Positions 1 through 10,568 of a DNA stretch of 64,000 nucleotides are shown here, piece by piece. Both the position numbers and the translations under genes were made by a program. The stretch comes from Nocardioides sp. HDW12B (lineage in GTDB: Bacteria > Actinomycetota > Actinomycetes > Propionibacteriales > Nocardioidaceae): positions 496,001-560,000 of the forward strand of contig NZ_CP049867.1 of assembly GCF_011299595.1 (NCBI RefSeq), in the 5' to 3' direction. How positions within the stretch are numbered: the first letter of the stretch is position 1; each line of letters begins with the position of its first letter. The notes below the pieces were generated by a model. That model ran no database searches. It was not told where the DNA came from and saw nothing but the letters and a program-made list of their open reading frames with translations.

Positions 1-921
1 TTCGGCACCCTGGCGCTGGTCGGCATCGTCTACGGCCTGTCGCGAGCCGGCACTGAGGGGTGGAGCGACGCGCTCACCATCGCCAGCCTGATCGTGGGCA
101 GCTTGCTACTTGCCGTCTTCGGGCTGGTCGAGAGCCGAGTGGAGCACCCGCTGCTCCCGTTCCGGATCTTCACCAACCGAACCCGGGCGGCCAGCTTCGT
201 AGCGATGTTCCTCGCGCCCGCGGCGATGTTCGCGATGTTCTACTTCCTGAGCCAGTACCTGCAGAACGTCATGGGATACAGCCCGCTCAAGACCGGTGTA
301 GCGTTCCTGCCGTTCACGGTGGGCATCGTGTTCGGGGCAGGTCTGGCCTCCAACCTGGTGAACCGGATCGCCCCCCGCTACATCTCGGGAGTCGGCACGC
401 TGCTCGCAGCGGGCGCCCTATTCGGCTTCTCCCGGATCCCGTTCGACACCGAGTTCCCGGTCAGCGACGTGACGGGGACGTATCTCGCCAACATCCTGCC
501 GTACACGGTCTTGATGGCGATCGGCATGGGCCTGACGTTCGTGCCGGTCACCCTGACGGCGGTCCACCACCTCCGCTCGGAGGAGTCCGGCGTCGGGTCC
601 GGGGTGCTCAACACGATGCAGCAGGTCGGCGGCGCGCTCGGCCTCGCAGTGCTCGCCACCGTCGCGACACAGACGTTCACCGACCGGGGCGCCGAGCTGG
701 CCCAGGCCAGCGCCGCTGCGGGCGGCGAGGCCCCGTCGGCGGAGGTCATGCAGCGGATGCAGGCCATCGTCGAGCAGCAGATCTTCACCGAGGGCTCGAC
801 CCAGGCTTTCCTAGTCGGCTCGATTCTGATGCTCGCGGCATCCGCGGTGATCTGGATCTTCCTCGACGTGAAGCACCAGGAGCTAGCCACCGACGGTCCC
901 GAGGGCGTCCACGTCGGCTGA
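1..921 (+). CDS. MFS drug exporter, DHA2 (EmrB/QacA) type, C-terminal part
   Basis: The reading frame is open at the left edge, so the start and N-terminal half are missing; 306 residues are visible. It shows several hydrophobic segments separated by short loops, a long loop (about residues 225-260) before the last membrane segment, and a short basic/acidic tail. The stretch with GSGVLNTMQQVGGALGLAVL is characteristic of the late transmembrane region of 14-helix DHA2 proton-driven multidrug exporters. The predicted role is drug/proton antiport in the cytoplasmic membrane. The substrate cannot be told. It lies upstream of a TetR/MMPL pair and a MarR gene, so this end of the window is an efflux-rich block. 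Codon use is less GC-biased than in the genes after position 5.7 kb. Confidence 0.85.
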   Translation, partial: FGTLALVGIVYGLSRAGTEGWSDALTIASLIVGSLLLAVFGLVESRVEHPLLPFRIFTNRTRAASFVAMFLAPAAMFAMFYFLSQYLQNVMGYSPLKTGVAFLPFTVGIVFGAGLASNLVNRIAPRYISGVGTLLAAGALFGFSRIPFDTEFPVSDVTGTYLANILPYTVLMAIGMGLTFVPVTLTAVHHLRSEESGVGSGVLNTMQQVGGALGLAVLATVATQTFTDRGAELAQASAAAGGEAPSAEVMQRMQAIVEQQIFTEGSTQAFLVGSILMLAASAVIWIFLDVKHQELATDGPEGVHVG

Positions 922-1487
922 GGCAGCCCACTCACTCCGTGGCCCGGTCGTCAGCCGCAGAGGTTGGCGGGCACCGGGACAGTGGCGGCGTGGCCGGGCC
1001 GCGGAGATGAACTCCGGCGTGAGCCGTATGACTCATCGCGAACGGTGACGTGATCGGCGTCCACGCCACGCAGCAGCGAGCAGCCCTTTACGTCACGGTA
1101 GGACAGCCATACCGCTGGTGCCATCGCACCGCGACCGACATCGCCTCACGGGAAACCGGAACCCTGCGAACGCCGACGCCAATGCGGAAGAAGTGACTAA
1201 GAACAGTCTCCCGTGTTGCGACGTGATCGTGCCGCCTGGATCCTGGTTGTCAAGCAGTGGGAGCCCGCGATGGAGATCACCCGGTCGAGTTCGGTGCTGA
1301 GGACAGTGGTGACCGCCGATCGGCCGATCAGTCAACGTTCATCGCGTTCCTGCGAGCGAGACGGAGCGGATGCGGGAGCGCTGGGCAGAGTACCGTCGGG
1401 ATCTTCGGTGACCGAGCCTCCGAGGTTCATGCTGGATCGCTTTCGGTCGGCCGTCAGACCGTGGGGGGTCTGGCGTGCAGCACCACA
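922..1487. other. Gene-free stretch between MFS and MMPL genes
   Basis: No convincing gene is seen on either strand. Short frames exist but lack recognisable motifs, and the longer plus-strand frames run antisense into the MMPL gene. The 3' ends of the two flanking genes face each other, so this is a convergent intergenic region. Its composition is less GC-rich than most of the window. It could hold remnants of older inserted DNA, but no repeat or transposase fragment was recognised. Confidence 0.5.
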
Positions 1488-3848
1488 TCATGCCCGGCCA
1501 TTAGGCCCTGGTGGCGTCAATTCCGGAGCTCGACGACCGGTGGCCTCGGTCTCTTGGTTGAGCATGGTGAGCAGCTTGTCGCCCTCGATGTCGAGGTCGG
1601 GCAGCAGGCGGTCAAGCCATCGAGGCAGCCACCAGGCTCTGTCGTCGAAGACAGCCATGAGCGCCGGGACGAGGGTCAACCGGACGATGAATGCGTCGAT
1701 CAGGATACCGGCGGCGAGTGCGAAGCCGACCTGCTTGATCATGATGTCGTGGCTGAAGATGAAGCCGGAGAACACCGCGACCATGATGACGGCGGCTGCG
1801 ACGACGACGCGGCTGGCTTGGTCGAAGCCATGGATGACGCTTGGTCGCGCTGCCTGGCCGTGGATGTGTGCCTCGCGCATCGAGGAGACCAGGAAGACCT
1901 CGTAGTCCATGGCGAGCCCGTAGAGGATGCCGGTCACGATGATCGGCATGAAGCTCATGAGCGGACCACCGGTGTCGAAGCCGAAGAGTTCGCTGACCCA
2001 GCCCCATTGAAAGACGGCGGTGGTGGCGCCGAAAGTGGCCAGGATGCTGAGCAGGAAGCCGGCTGTGGCCTTGATCGGCACGACCACCGAGCGGAAGACG
2101 ACCATCAGAATCAGGACGGACAGCACGATGATGATGCCGAGGTAGAGCGGAAGGACGCTGGCGATCTTGTCGGACATGTCGATTCCGATGGCGGTGAACC
2201 CGGTCACGCCCAGCTGCACCTGGTTGGCCTCGGCGATCGCGTTGTCGGGCCCGCGCAGCGACTTCACGAGGTCGCTGGTGGCCTCGTCGCTGGGGCCTGA
2301 GGTGGGGATGATGCTGAAGACGGCGAGGTCACCGGCCTCGTTGACGCCGACGGGGGCGGCCAGCACGATGTCGTCTCGGTCCTGGAACCCAGTGATCAGT
2401 TTCGCGGTCAGGTCGGGAGTGACGCGGCCTGCGGTGCCGGTGGGCTCGGCGGTGACCAGCAGGGGGCCATTGAATCCCTCACCGAAGCCTTGGGAGACGG
2501 CCTCGTAGCTTTGCCGGGCGGCGGTGTCCTGGTTCGCGGTCGCGCCGGAGGGGATGCCAAGGTTCATGCTGGCTGCGGGGAGCGCCATCACGCCCAGGAT
2601 CGCGACCACGCCGGCGATGACGGGCCACCTGAACCTGATCACACTCCTCACCCAGTGGTCAGCGACGCCGTGCGACTCCGCGTCCTCCTTGGCGCGGCGC
2701 CGGGATCGGGCCTTGTCGGAGCAGATGCGCTCCCCGACCAGTCCTAGCAGCGCGGGAAGCAGGCTGAGGGCGATGAGCACAGCGAGGGCCACCGTGGACG
2801 CTGCGACCAGGGCCATCGTCGACAACGACGCGATGCCGATGACAGTCAGCGCGGTCAGCGCGATGAGGACGGTGAGGCCGGCGAAGAACACGGCGCTGCC
2901 CGCAGTGCCGACCGCTCTGCCGGCTGCCTCTCGTGCGGTGAGTCCCCGGTCGAGGATCAGCCGTCGCTGCCGGTTGACGACGAACAGCGCGTAATCGATG
3001 CCGACGGCGAGGCCGACCATGAGTCCCAGGACGGGGGTGGCGGAGTTCATCTCGATGACCGTGGAGAGCGCGTACGCGCCACCCACGCCGATTCCGACGC
3101 CGACCAGCGCCGTGACCAGGGGCAGCCCGGCCGCGATGACCGAGCCCAGGGTGAGCACCAGCACGAGGGCAGCGACGGCGAGACCGATCACCTCGCCGAT
3201 ACCGACGGGGACCTCGAGGGCCTTGAGCGAGTCGCTCGGGAGAACGGTGATCCCCGTTCCCTGCTCGGCGCGCTCCACCACCTCGACCACTGAGGTGACG
3301 TCGTCATCGGTCAACGAGGTCGAGGCGACCGTGAACTGGAACTGGAACAGCGCGACCTGTCCGTCCGAGGACACCAGCACGCCGGGCACCGGGGCCCCAT
3401 CCACCACGAGCGGCTGGTACGGGGGCGCCTGTTGCTGGTCCGACCCCGCTTGGGGTTCGACCGGTGCATCCTCTCGCGGAGAGCCCGCTGGCCCCTCCTC
3501 AGCGCCACCCAGCGCGGCGTCGAGCGGGTTGACGACCTTCTCGAGCTCATAGACGTCGCTGACGGTGCGGCTGATCACCGCAAGTCGCTCCGGTGTGTCG
3601 AGCCGCCCGCCGTCCGGCGCGGTGAAGACCACACTGGCCTGACCCCCCGAGGCCTCAGGGAGCTCGTCGGCCACGCGGTCAAGCACCGTCTGGGCCTGGG
3701 TGCCCTCGATCTTCATCTCGGAACTGACGCTCACGCCGTTGATGGCCACGGCACCGACGACCGCGGCGAGGACCGCGACCCAGCCCGCAATGAACAGCCA
3801 CGGCCTGCCGAACGCGGTCTGTCCGAGCCGGTACAAGAAGGTGGACAT
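1488..3848 (-). CDS. MMPL-family (RND-like) transporter
   Basis: 786 residues, a normal length for MMPL proteins. A first transmembrane helix near residues 13-35 is followed by an extracytoplasmic domain (about 40-200), then a cluster of hydrophobic segments including GLAVGIDYALFVVNRQRR. The second half repeats the plan, with VTGILYGLAMDYEVFLVSSM. These GxxxDY motifs in transmembrane helix 4/10 are the proton-relay signature of the family. Predicted role: proton-driven export of lipids or hydrophobic drugs across the cytoplasmic membrane. It starts 40 bases after the TetR gene on the same strand, so the two probably form one operon. An AAAGGAG ribosome site lies about 10 bases before the ATG. 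The substrate is unknown. Confidence 0.9.
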   Translation of the reverse strand: MSTFLYRLGQTAFGRPWLFIAGWVAVLAAVVGAVAINGVSVSSEMKIEGTQAQTVLDRVADELPEASGGQASVVFTAPDGGRLDTPERLAVISRTVSDVYELEKVVNPLDAALGGAEEGPAGSPREDAPVEPQAGSDQQQAPPYQPLVVDGAPVPGVLVSSDGQVALFQFQFTVASTSLTDDDVTSVVEVVERAEQGTGITVLPSDSLKALEVPVGIGEVIGLAVAALVLVLTLGSVIAAGLPLVTALVGVGIGVGGAYALSTVIEMNSATPVLGLMVGLAVGIDYALFVVNRQRRLILDRGLTAREAAGRAVGTAGSAVFFAGLTVLIALTALTVIGIASLSTMALVAASTVALAVLIALSLLPALLGLVGERICSDKARSRRRAKEDAESHGVADHWVRSVIRFRWPVIAGVVAILGVMALPAASMNLGIPSGATANQDTAARQSYEAVSQGFGEGFNGPLLVTAEPTGTAGRVTPDLTAKLITGFQDRDDIVLAAPVGVNEAGDLAVFSIIPTSGPSDEATSDLVKSLRGPDNAIAEANQVQLGVTGFTAIGIDMSDKIASVLPLYLGIIIVLSVLILMVVFRSVVVPIKATAGFLLSILATFGATTAVFQWGWVSELFGFDTGGPLMSFMPIIVTGILYGLAMDYEVFLVSSMREAHIHGQAARPSVIHGFDQASRVVVAAAVIMVAVFSGFIFSHDIMIKQVGFALAAGILIDAFIVRLTLVPALMAVFDDRAWWLPRWLDRLLPDLDIEGDKLLTMLNQETEATGRRAPELTPPGPNGRA

Positions 3849-3888
3849 GGATCTAGTGCTCCTTTGGGGGCGGGAGGCGCGGCGGTGC

Positions 3889-4491
3889 CTAGAGGCCGTG
3901 GCGCAGGTAGTCGAAGGTGATGTCGAGGAACGCGGCGTAGTCCATCGAAGCGGGGGTGGCGTCGCTCTCGCCGTCCAGGTGCACGTCGAGAGTTCCTTCC
4001 AGGGCAGCCATCACGGCGCCGTACACGGCGCCGAACAGCAGCGGTACGTAGACGGCGGGGTACCGGTCCCCGGCTACCGAGCCCAAAAGTTCCTGCGCGG
4101 TGTGGCGCATGCGTTGCTGAACGCCCAGGACGTACGGCTCCAGGGTCGGGTACTGCCGCGCCATCGCCATCAGCTCCCGCATCCTGATCAACGTGTCCGC
4201 GGTGAGCTGATCCCTCATCACGGCCAACAGGGCATCGAGCAGGGGCAGGTCTGCGGGGAGGCCAGCCAGGATCGCGCTGGCGTCGTCGACGCCACCGAAC
4301 GCGACCGAGGCGACTGCCTCCTCCTTGCAGGAGAAGTGGTTGGCGAAAGTGCGTCGGGAGTACCCCGCCCGCTCCACCACGTCCGCGGTGACAAACCCGA
4401 ACAGCCCCCGCTCACGGGTCAGCTCGAACGCCGCGTGCGCCAGCGCTTGGCCCGTCGCCTCGCGCTTCAAGTCCCGCAACCCACGATCCAT
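3889..4491 (-). CDS. TetR-family repressor next to MMPL exporter
   Basis: 200 residues, typical of TetR regulators. The N-terminal helix-turn-helix is at about residues 34-55 (TADVVERAGYSRRTFANHF), followed by a helical ligand-binding domain. The ATG at 4491 was chosen because the domain begins immediately after it and palindromic repeats sit just upstream; the longer in-frame extension upstream has no family features and would overlap the divergent MarR gene. It precedes the MMPL exporter by 40 bases on the same strand and is predicted to repress that operon and itself through the TGGGCA repeats at 4512-4534. The inducing ligand is unknown. Confidence 0.9.
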   Translation of the reverse strand: MDRGLRDLKREATGQALAHAAFELTRERGLFGFVTADVVERAGYSRRTFANHFSCKEEAVASVAFGGVDDASAILAGLPADLPLLDALLAVMRDQLTADTLIRMRELMAMARQYPTLEPYVLGVQQRMRHTAQELLGSVAGDRYPAVYVPLLFGAVYGAVMAALEGTLDVHLDGESDATPASMDYAAFLDITFDYLRHGL

Positions 4492-4511
4492 TCCCTCAGT
4501 ATGACCAGCCC

Positions 4512-4534
4512 TGCCCAATGGGCAACAATGCCCA
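4512..4534. promoter_or_regulatory. Predicted TetR operator: three TGGGCA/TGCCCA half-sites
   Basis: TGCCCA-A-TGGGCA (4512-4524) is a perfect palindrome, and its right half forms a second one, TGGGCA-ACAA-TGCCCA (4519-4534). The array ends 21 bases upstream of the TetR start, in the divergent gap before the MarR gene. Its position and symmetry fit an autoregulatory TetR operator. Binding is inferred, not shown. Confidence 0.6.
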
Positions 4535-4681
4535 GTGAGCAGACAGACTCCTCGCACTGCCCCTGCTTCAAAGCAGCAGCTGGCCAAGGGCAGGCCAGTA
4601 GCGTGACGACGACATGGAACTGGCGCTCCACCATCGGCGCCGGTCTCGTCCAAGAGTGGCCATCGACCTACGGGAGTGCGT

Positions 4682-5167
4682 ATGGGTGCTGATGGCGGAG
4701 GGGCCGGGAGTGACGATGGCCCGAACCGGACGGCGACCGGCGACGGAGCGCAGTTCGCTGATGCAGTGCTGGCACTGCTCGCGGTCGCACGGCGGACCCG
4801 GGGCCGACTGCAGCCGCTTTTCGACGACATCACGGTGCCGCAGCTGGTGCTGCTCGATGCTGTGCAGGCGTGCGGCCGCGAGGGCATCGGTGCCATCTCG
4901 GCGTACACGCTGCTGAGCCAACCGACGGTGACCCAGCAGGCGGCCGCACTGGAAGTCGCCGGGCTGCTGCGTCGCATCCCGGCCGAGGACGATCGGCGGC
5001 GGCGAGTGCTCACACTCACCGAACGCGGCGAGCAGCTCCTGGCCGCAAAGCGCGACGTAGTCGCAGGTCGACTTTCGACCGCATGGCGATCCCTCAGCGC
5101 CGAGGAGCGGGGCATCGCGGTCCCACTGCTTCGCCACATCACGGATCTCATCAGGGAACTCGCCTGA
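4682..5167 (+). CDS. MarR-family transcriptional regulator
   Basis: 161 residues. After a short glycine-rich N-terminus comes a winged-helix domain: recognition-helix region around LSQPTVTQQAAALEVAGLLRR, then the wing with AEDDRRRRVLTLTERGEQLL, the hallmark D-R-R motif of MarR proteins. The ATG at 4682 was preferred over the GTG at 4676 because a GGGAG ribosome site (4672-4676) lies five bases before the ATG. It is divergent from the TetR gene. MarR proteins usually sense phenolic or oxidative signals and repress a neighbouring exporter or enzyme. Its target here is unclear, because no co-directional partner follows before the putative element end at about 5.5 kb. Confidence 0.88.
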   Translation: MGADGGGAGSDDGPNRTATGDGAQFADAVLALLAVARRTRGRLQPLFDDITVPQLVLLDAVQACGREGIGAISAYTLLSQPTVTQQAAALEVAGLLRRIPAEDDRRRRVLTLTERGEQLLAAKRDVVAGRLSTAWRSLSAEERGIAVPLLRHITDLIRELA

Positions 5168-5492
5168 CTGCCACGACCACCCGTTGCCGGCCTGGGGATT
5201 CGGCCTCCTGCTCCGGCGCAGTCCCTCTCCCCACGTTCGCGAGGCCCGGACCGCCGACGAGGCTTCTGAGCTGTCGGCAGCGGCATGGAGGGGACAACGC
5301 CGACTGTGCGTACTGCGGCGACTCAGCGGAAAGTCAGCACAAAGACCGCGCGAAGTCGTCCGAGCCTCTCCGAGACCATCGGGTAGCGTGTGACCTCGGT
5401 AACGGATTGATCCGTGGCAGAGCGTCAGATAAAGCGGGTTCGGTCGAGACTGATCGAGATCGGAGGACGGCCGTGAAGGCCCCGTCCATCTG

Positions 5493-5528
<36 letters not shown>

Positions 5529-5535
5529 CCGGCAG

Positions 5536-5559
5536 GGCCCGCAGCCACGGCTGCGGGCC
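5536..5559 (+). terminator. Strong hairpin after the ssrA-like 3' fragment
   Basis: An 11-base perfect inverted repeat, GGCCCGCAGCC / GGCTGCGGGCC, with a tiny AC loop (in practice about ten pairs and a four-base loop), followed by TTCT. It lies eight bases after the CCA end. It looks like an intrinsic terminator in the plus direction, as expected behind a stable RNA gene. Confidence 0.7.
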
Positions 5560-5683
5560 TTCTGCGTTCCCCCGGGCGGAGTGGCGGCGGGCGCCGTGGC
5601 ACGTCGCCCGGCACCTCGCCCCGGCACGGCGTCCGCCCTGGGCGAACACGGGCCGGGGCAGGAATCGGGCCCGCCACGCGAAG

Positions 5684-5704
5684 GTTGAGCCTTCACCTGT
5701 CAAG
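5684..5704. promoter_or_regulatory. HAIR-like (HspR) element upstream of lon
   Basis: GTTGAGC-N7-TGTCAAG keeps both five-base cores and the spacing of the HAIR consensus CTTGAGT-N7-ACTCAAG. It lies 16-37 bases before the lon ATG. HspR represses chaperone genes, and in Streptomyces also lon, through HAIR elements. Four of the fourteen defined positions differ, so binding is a plausible inference only. Confidence 0.5.
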
Positions 5705-5720
5705 GACACGAGGTGAAGAC

Positions 5721-8072
<2,352 letters not shown>

Positions 8073-8120
8073 GGTGAGGACGACCCGCCCAGCCCGTCCC
8101 CTCGCACGCAGGAGTCCGCC

Positions 8121-8537
8121 ATGACGTCGTCCCGCTCTCTCGCCCGCGCTGCCGCCGTCACGGCCCTGGCTCTCGGCGTCGGTGGTCTCACCGCGGCGCC
8201 GGCGCAGGCTGCGTGGAGCAGTCTCGCGACGAACGAGGGGGGCCGCCTGCAGGCCTGCAAGGTCGCGACCGCGGACGGCGCGGCGTGGCGCGTCAAGGCG
8301 CGCGTGCGCAACGTGGACGACGACCGCAGCGACTGGGTGAAGGCGCGCGTGGTGGTGACGCGCAACGGCACCGCCACCGACCAGGCGTGGAGCAGCGGTC
8401 GCGTCTTCGGCGGGGAGAGCGCGGCGGGCACCGTGCGCAGCGGGCGCGGCAGCGCCTGGACCCTCGCCTTCAGCCTCTCCAGCCCCCAGTCGGGCGGCGG
8501 GGGTCAGGTGCCGGTCGGGGCGCTCGCCGGCTGCTGA
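8121..8537 (+). CDS. Small secreted protein of unknown function
   Basis: 138 residues. A clear signal peptide has arginines at its N-terminus, a hydrophobic core and AQA cleavage near residue 30. The mature part is about 108 residues, rich in Arg/Ser/Gly, with one cysteine near its start (LQACKV) and one at the very end, which could form a disulfide. No known domain was recognised. It starts about 48 bases after lon. The lon stop codon TAG is part of TAGGGT (8070-8075), which resembles a -10 box, so the gene may have its own promoter. A GGAG ribosome site precedes the ATG. Confidence 0.75.
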   Translation: MTSSRSLARAAAVTALALGVGGLTAAPAQAAWSSLATNEGGRLQACKVATADGAAWRVKARVRNVDDDRSDWVKARVVVTRNGTATDQAWSSGRVFGGESAAGTVRSGRGSAWTLAFSLSSPQSGGGGQVPVGALAGC

Positions 8538-8594
8538 GCCGAGCCAGGGGACCGTGGGACGCGCACGGCCCCTCGTCCCCGCGTCGTCGGGACC

Positions 8595-8600
8595 TAGGGT
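8595..8600 (+). promoter_or_regulatory. -10-like TAGGGT, seven bases before a start codon
   Basis: TAGGGT is followed by only seven bases and then the ATG of the PLP enzyme gene, so transcription would begin at or next to the start codon. No ribosome-binding site is present, consistent with a leaderless mRNA. Confidence 0.5.
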
Positions 8601-8607
8601 CGGGCGC

Positions 8608-9558
8608 ATGACGGAGCGCCTGACCCTCGCCACCTGGCCCACCCCGCTGGAGCCGGCTCCCCGGCTGGCCACGGCCCTGGGCCTCGCGCCGGACGACCTG
8701 TGGGTCAAGCGCGACGACCTCGTCGGGCTCGGGGGCGGGGGCAACAAGGTCCGCAAGCTGGAGGCGACGCTCGCCGAGGCGCTCGCCCAGGGCGCGACGG
8801 CGGTGGTGACGAGCGGGGCGGCCCAGAGCAACCACGCCCGGCTCACGGCGGCGGCCGGCGCCCGGCTGGGTCTCGAGGTCACGCTCGTCCTCGCCGGCGA
8901 GCCACCGGAGCCACCGGAGCGCAGCACCGGCAACCTGCTGCTCGACGAGCTGCTCGGCGCCCGCCTGGTGTGGGCCGGCGCCACCTCGCTGGCCGACCTC
9001 GACGCCGTGGTGGAGCAGGAGGCGGCCCGGCTGAGGTCGGCCGGCACCCCGACGTACGTCGTGCCCTACGGCGGCTCGAACGTCGCCGGCGCCGGGGCCT
9101 ACGCCGAGGCAGGGCACGAGATCCTGGGCCAGGCTCCGGACACGTCCCTGGTCGTGGCCGCCGTCGGCTCCGGCGGCACCATGGCCGGGTTGGTCCACGC
9201 CCTCGGGGTGGACCGCGTGCTCGGCGTCGACACCGGCGCGGTGCCCGATCCCGGGGACCGCGTGGCGCAGCTGCTCGCCGGCCTCGGCACGCCGGTGGCG
9301 TCGGCGGACCTGCGGCTGCGCCGCGACCTCGTCGGCGAGGGGTACGGCGTGCTGTCGGCCGAGGTCCGCGCAGCGATGGAGCTGGTCGCCCGCACCGAGG
9401 GGATCGTGCTCGACCCGGTCTACACCGGCCGGGCCGCCGCCGGGCTCGTGGCGGGCGTCCGTGAGGGCGTCGTCGTGGCGGGTCGTCGCACGGTGCTGCT
9501 GCACAGCGGCGGGCTGCCGGGGCTCTTCGGCCACCTCGGTGCCACCGACTGGTCCTGA
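8608..9558 (+). CDS. PLP-dependent D-cysteine desulfhydrase / ACC deaminase-like enzyme
   Basis: 316 residues, fold-type II PLP enzyme. The cofactor lysine lies in GGGGNKVRKLE (about residue 47-50), followed by the substrate-loop motif SGAAQSNHARLTAAA. The phosphate-binding glycine loop is in VGSGGTMAG. This pattern matches the 1-aminocyclopropane-1-carboxylate deaminase / D-cysteine desulfhydrase family, which releases ammonia and an oxo-acid (plus H2S for cysteine). The exact substrate cannot be read from sequence. The ATG at 8608 was preferred to upstream in-frame starts because the family begins here (LATWPTPLEPAPRL) and a -10-like box lies seven bases upstream, suggesting a leaderless transcript. 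Confidence 0.85.
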   Translation: MTERLTLATWPTPLEPAPRLATALGLAPDDLWVKRDDLVGLGGGGNKVRKLEATLAEALAQGATAVVTSGAAQSNHARLTAAAGARLGLEVTLVLAGEPPEPPERSTGNLLLDELLGARLVWAGATSLADLDAVVEQEAARLRSAGTPTYVVPYGGSNVAGAGAYAEAGHEILGQAPDTSLVVAAVGSGGTMAGLVHALGVDRVLGVDTGAVPDPGDRVAQLLAGLGTPVASADLRLRRDLVGEGYGVLSAEVRAAMELVARTEGIVLDPVYTGRAAAGLVAGVREGVVVAGRRTVLLHSGGLPGLFGHLGATDWS

Positions 9559-9686
9559 GCGCGTCGACGCACCCGCCCGACGTACGACGTCAGCCGTTCC
9601 CAGCGGGAGCCGGGGAGCGTAACGTCGACGGCCTGGAACGGCCCGCGGCGGGGGAGACCCCGACCGTGGAGCGGGGAGGACACGAC

Positions 9687-10547
9687 ATGGCGGCCGTCGG
9701 CACCGGACCCACCGAGCAGGAGCAGGAGAGCGTCGCGCGGGCGAACGAGTCCGGCCGGCATCCGGTGGTGCTCGTCCACGGGCTGTGGCTGCTCAGCACG
9801 AGCTGGGACCGCTGGGTCGACTTCTTCACCGAGGCCGGCTACGCCGTGGTGACCCCCGGCTGGCCCGGCGACCCCGGGTCCGTCGCCGAGGCCCACGCGA
9901 ACCCCGACGTCTTCGCGGGCACCGGCATCGGGGCCGTGGCGGACCACCTGCAGGCCGTCGTCGAGGGTCTCGACCGGAAGCCGGCGACCATCGGCCACTC
10001 CTTCGGCGGGCTCCTGGTGCAGATGCTCGCCGGTCGCGGGCTCAGCGCTGTCACCGTCGCCATCGACCCCGCGCCCTCGCGCGGCGTCCTCGCGCTGCCG
10101 ATGGCCGCGCTCCGGTCGTCGTCGGCGGTGCTCGCCAAGCCCACCAACCGCTCGCGGGCCGTGACGCTGACCTGGGAGCAGTTCCGTTACGGCTTCGCCA
10201 ACGCGGTCCCCGAGGACGAGGCGCGGACGCTCTTCGAGCAGCACCACGTGCCCGGCTCGGGCACCCCGGTGTTCCAGGCGGCGTTCGCCAACATGAACCC
10301 CGCCACCGAGCTGAAGGTCGACACGAAGCGGGCCGACCGGGGCCCGATGCTCATCATCTCCGGGGAGCACGACCACCAGGTGCCCCCCGCGATGGCCCAC
10401 GGTGGCTACAAGAAGCAGCGGAAGAACACCGATAACGTCACCGAGCTGCACGACATGCCCGGGCGCGGCCACTCGCTCACCATCGACTCCGGCTGGCGCG
10501 AGGTCGCGCAGACCTCGCTGGACTTCATCGCCCGCTTCGTCCCCTGA
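9687..10547 (+). CDS. Alpha/beta hydrolase
   Basis: 286 residues. The oxyanion region is VVLVHGLW, the nucleophile elbow is GHSFGG (serine), the acid is in SGEHDHQVP and the histidine is in GRGHSLT, so the catalytic triad is complete. The protein has no signal peptide and is likely cytoplasmic. The family includes esterases, lactonases and haloperoxidase-like enzymes, so no substrate is assigned. The ATG at 9687 was chosen over a GTG at 9666 because GGGAGGA (9674-9680) sits six bases upstream. The next gene is convergent, so this is probably a single-gene unit. Confidence 0.85.
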   Translation: MAAVGTGPTEQEQESVARANESGRHPVVLVHGLWLLSTSWDRWVDFFTEAGYAVVTPGWPGDPGSVAEAHANPDVFAGTGIGAVADHLQAVVEGLDRKPATIGHSFGGLLVQMLAGRGLSAVTVAIDPAPSRGVLALPMAALRSSSAVLAKPTNRSRAVTLTWEQFRYGFANAVPEDEARTLFEQHHVPGSGTPVFQAAFANMNPATELKVDTKRADRGPMLIISGEHDHQVPPAMAHGGYKKQRKNTDNVTELHDMPGRGHSLTIDSGWREVAQTSLDFIARFVP

Positions 10548-10568
10548 GCCGCGCCGCGGCCGGCGCGG

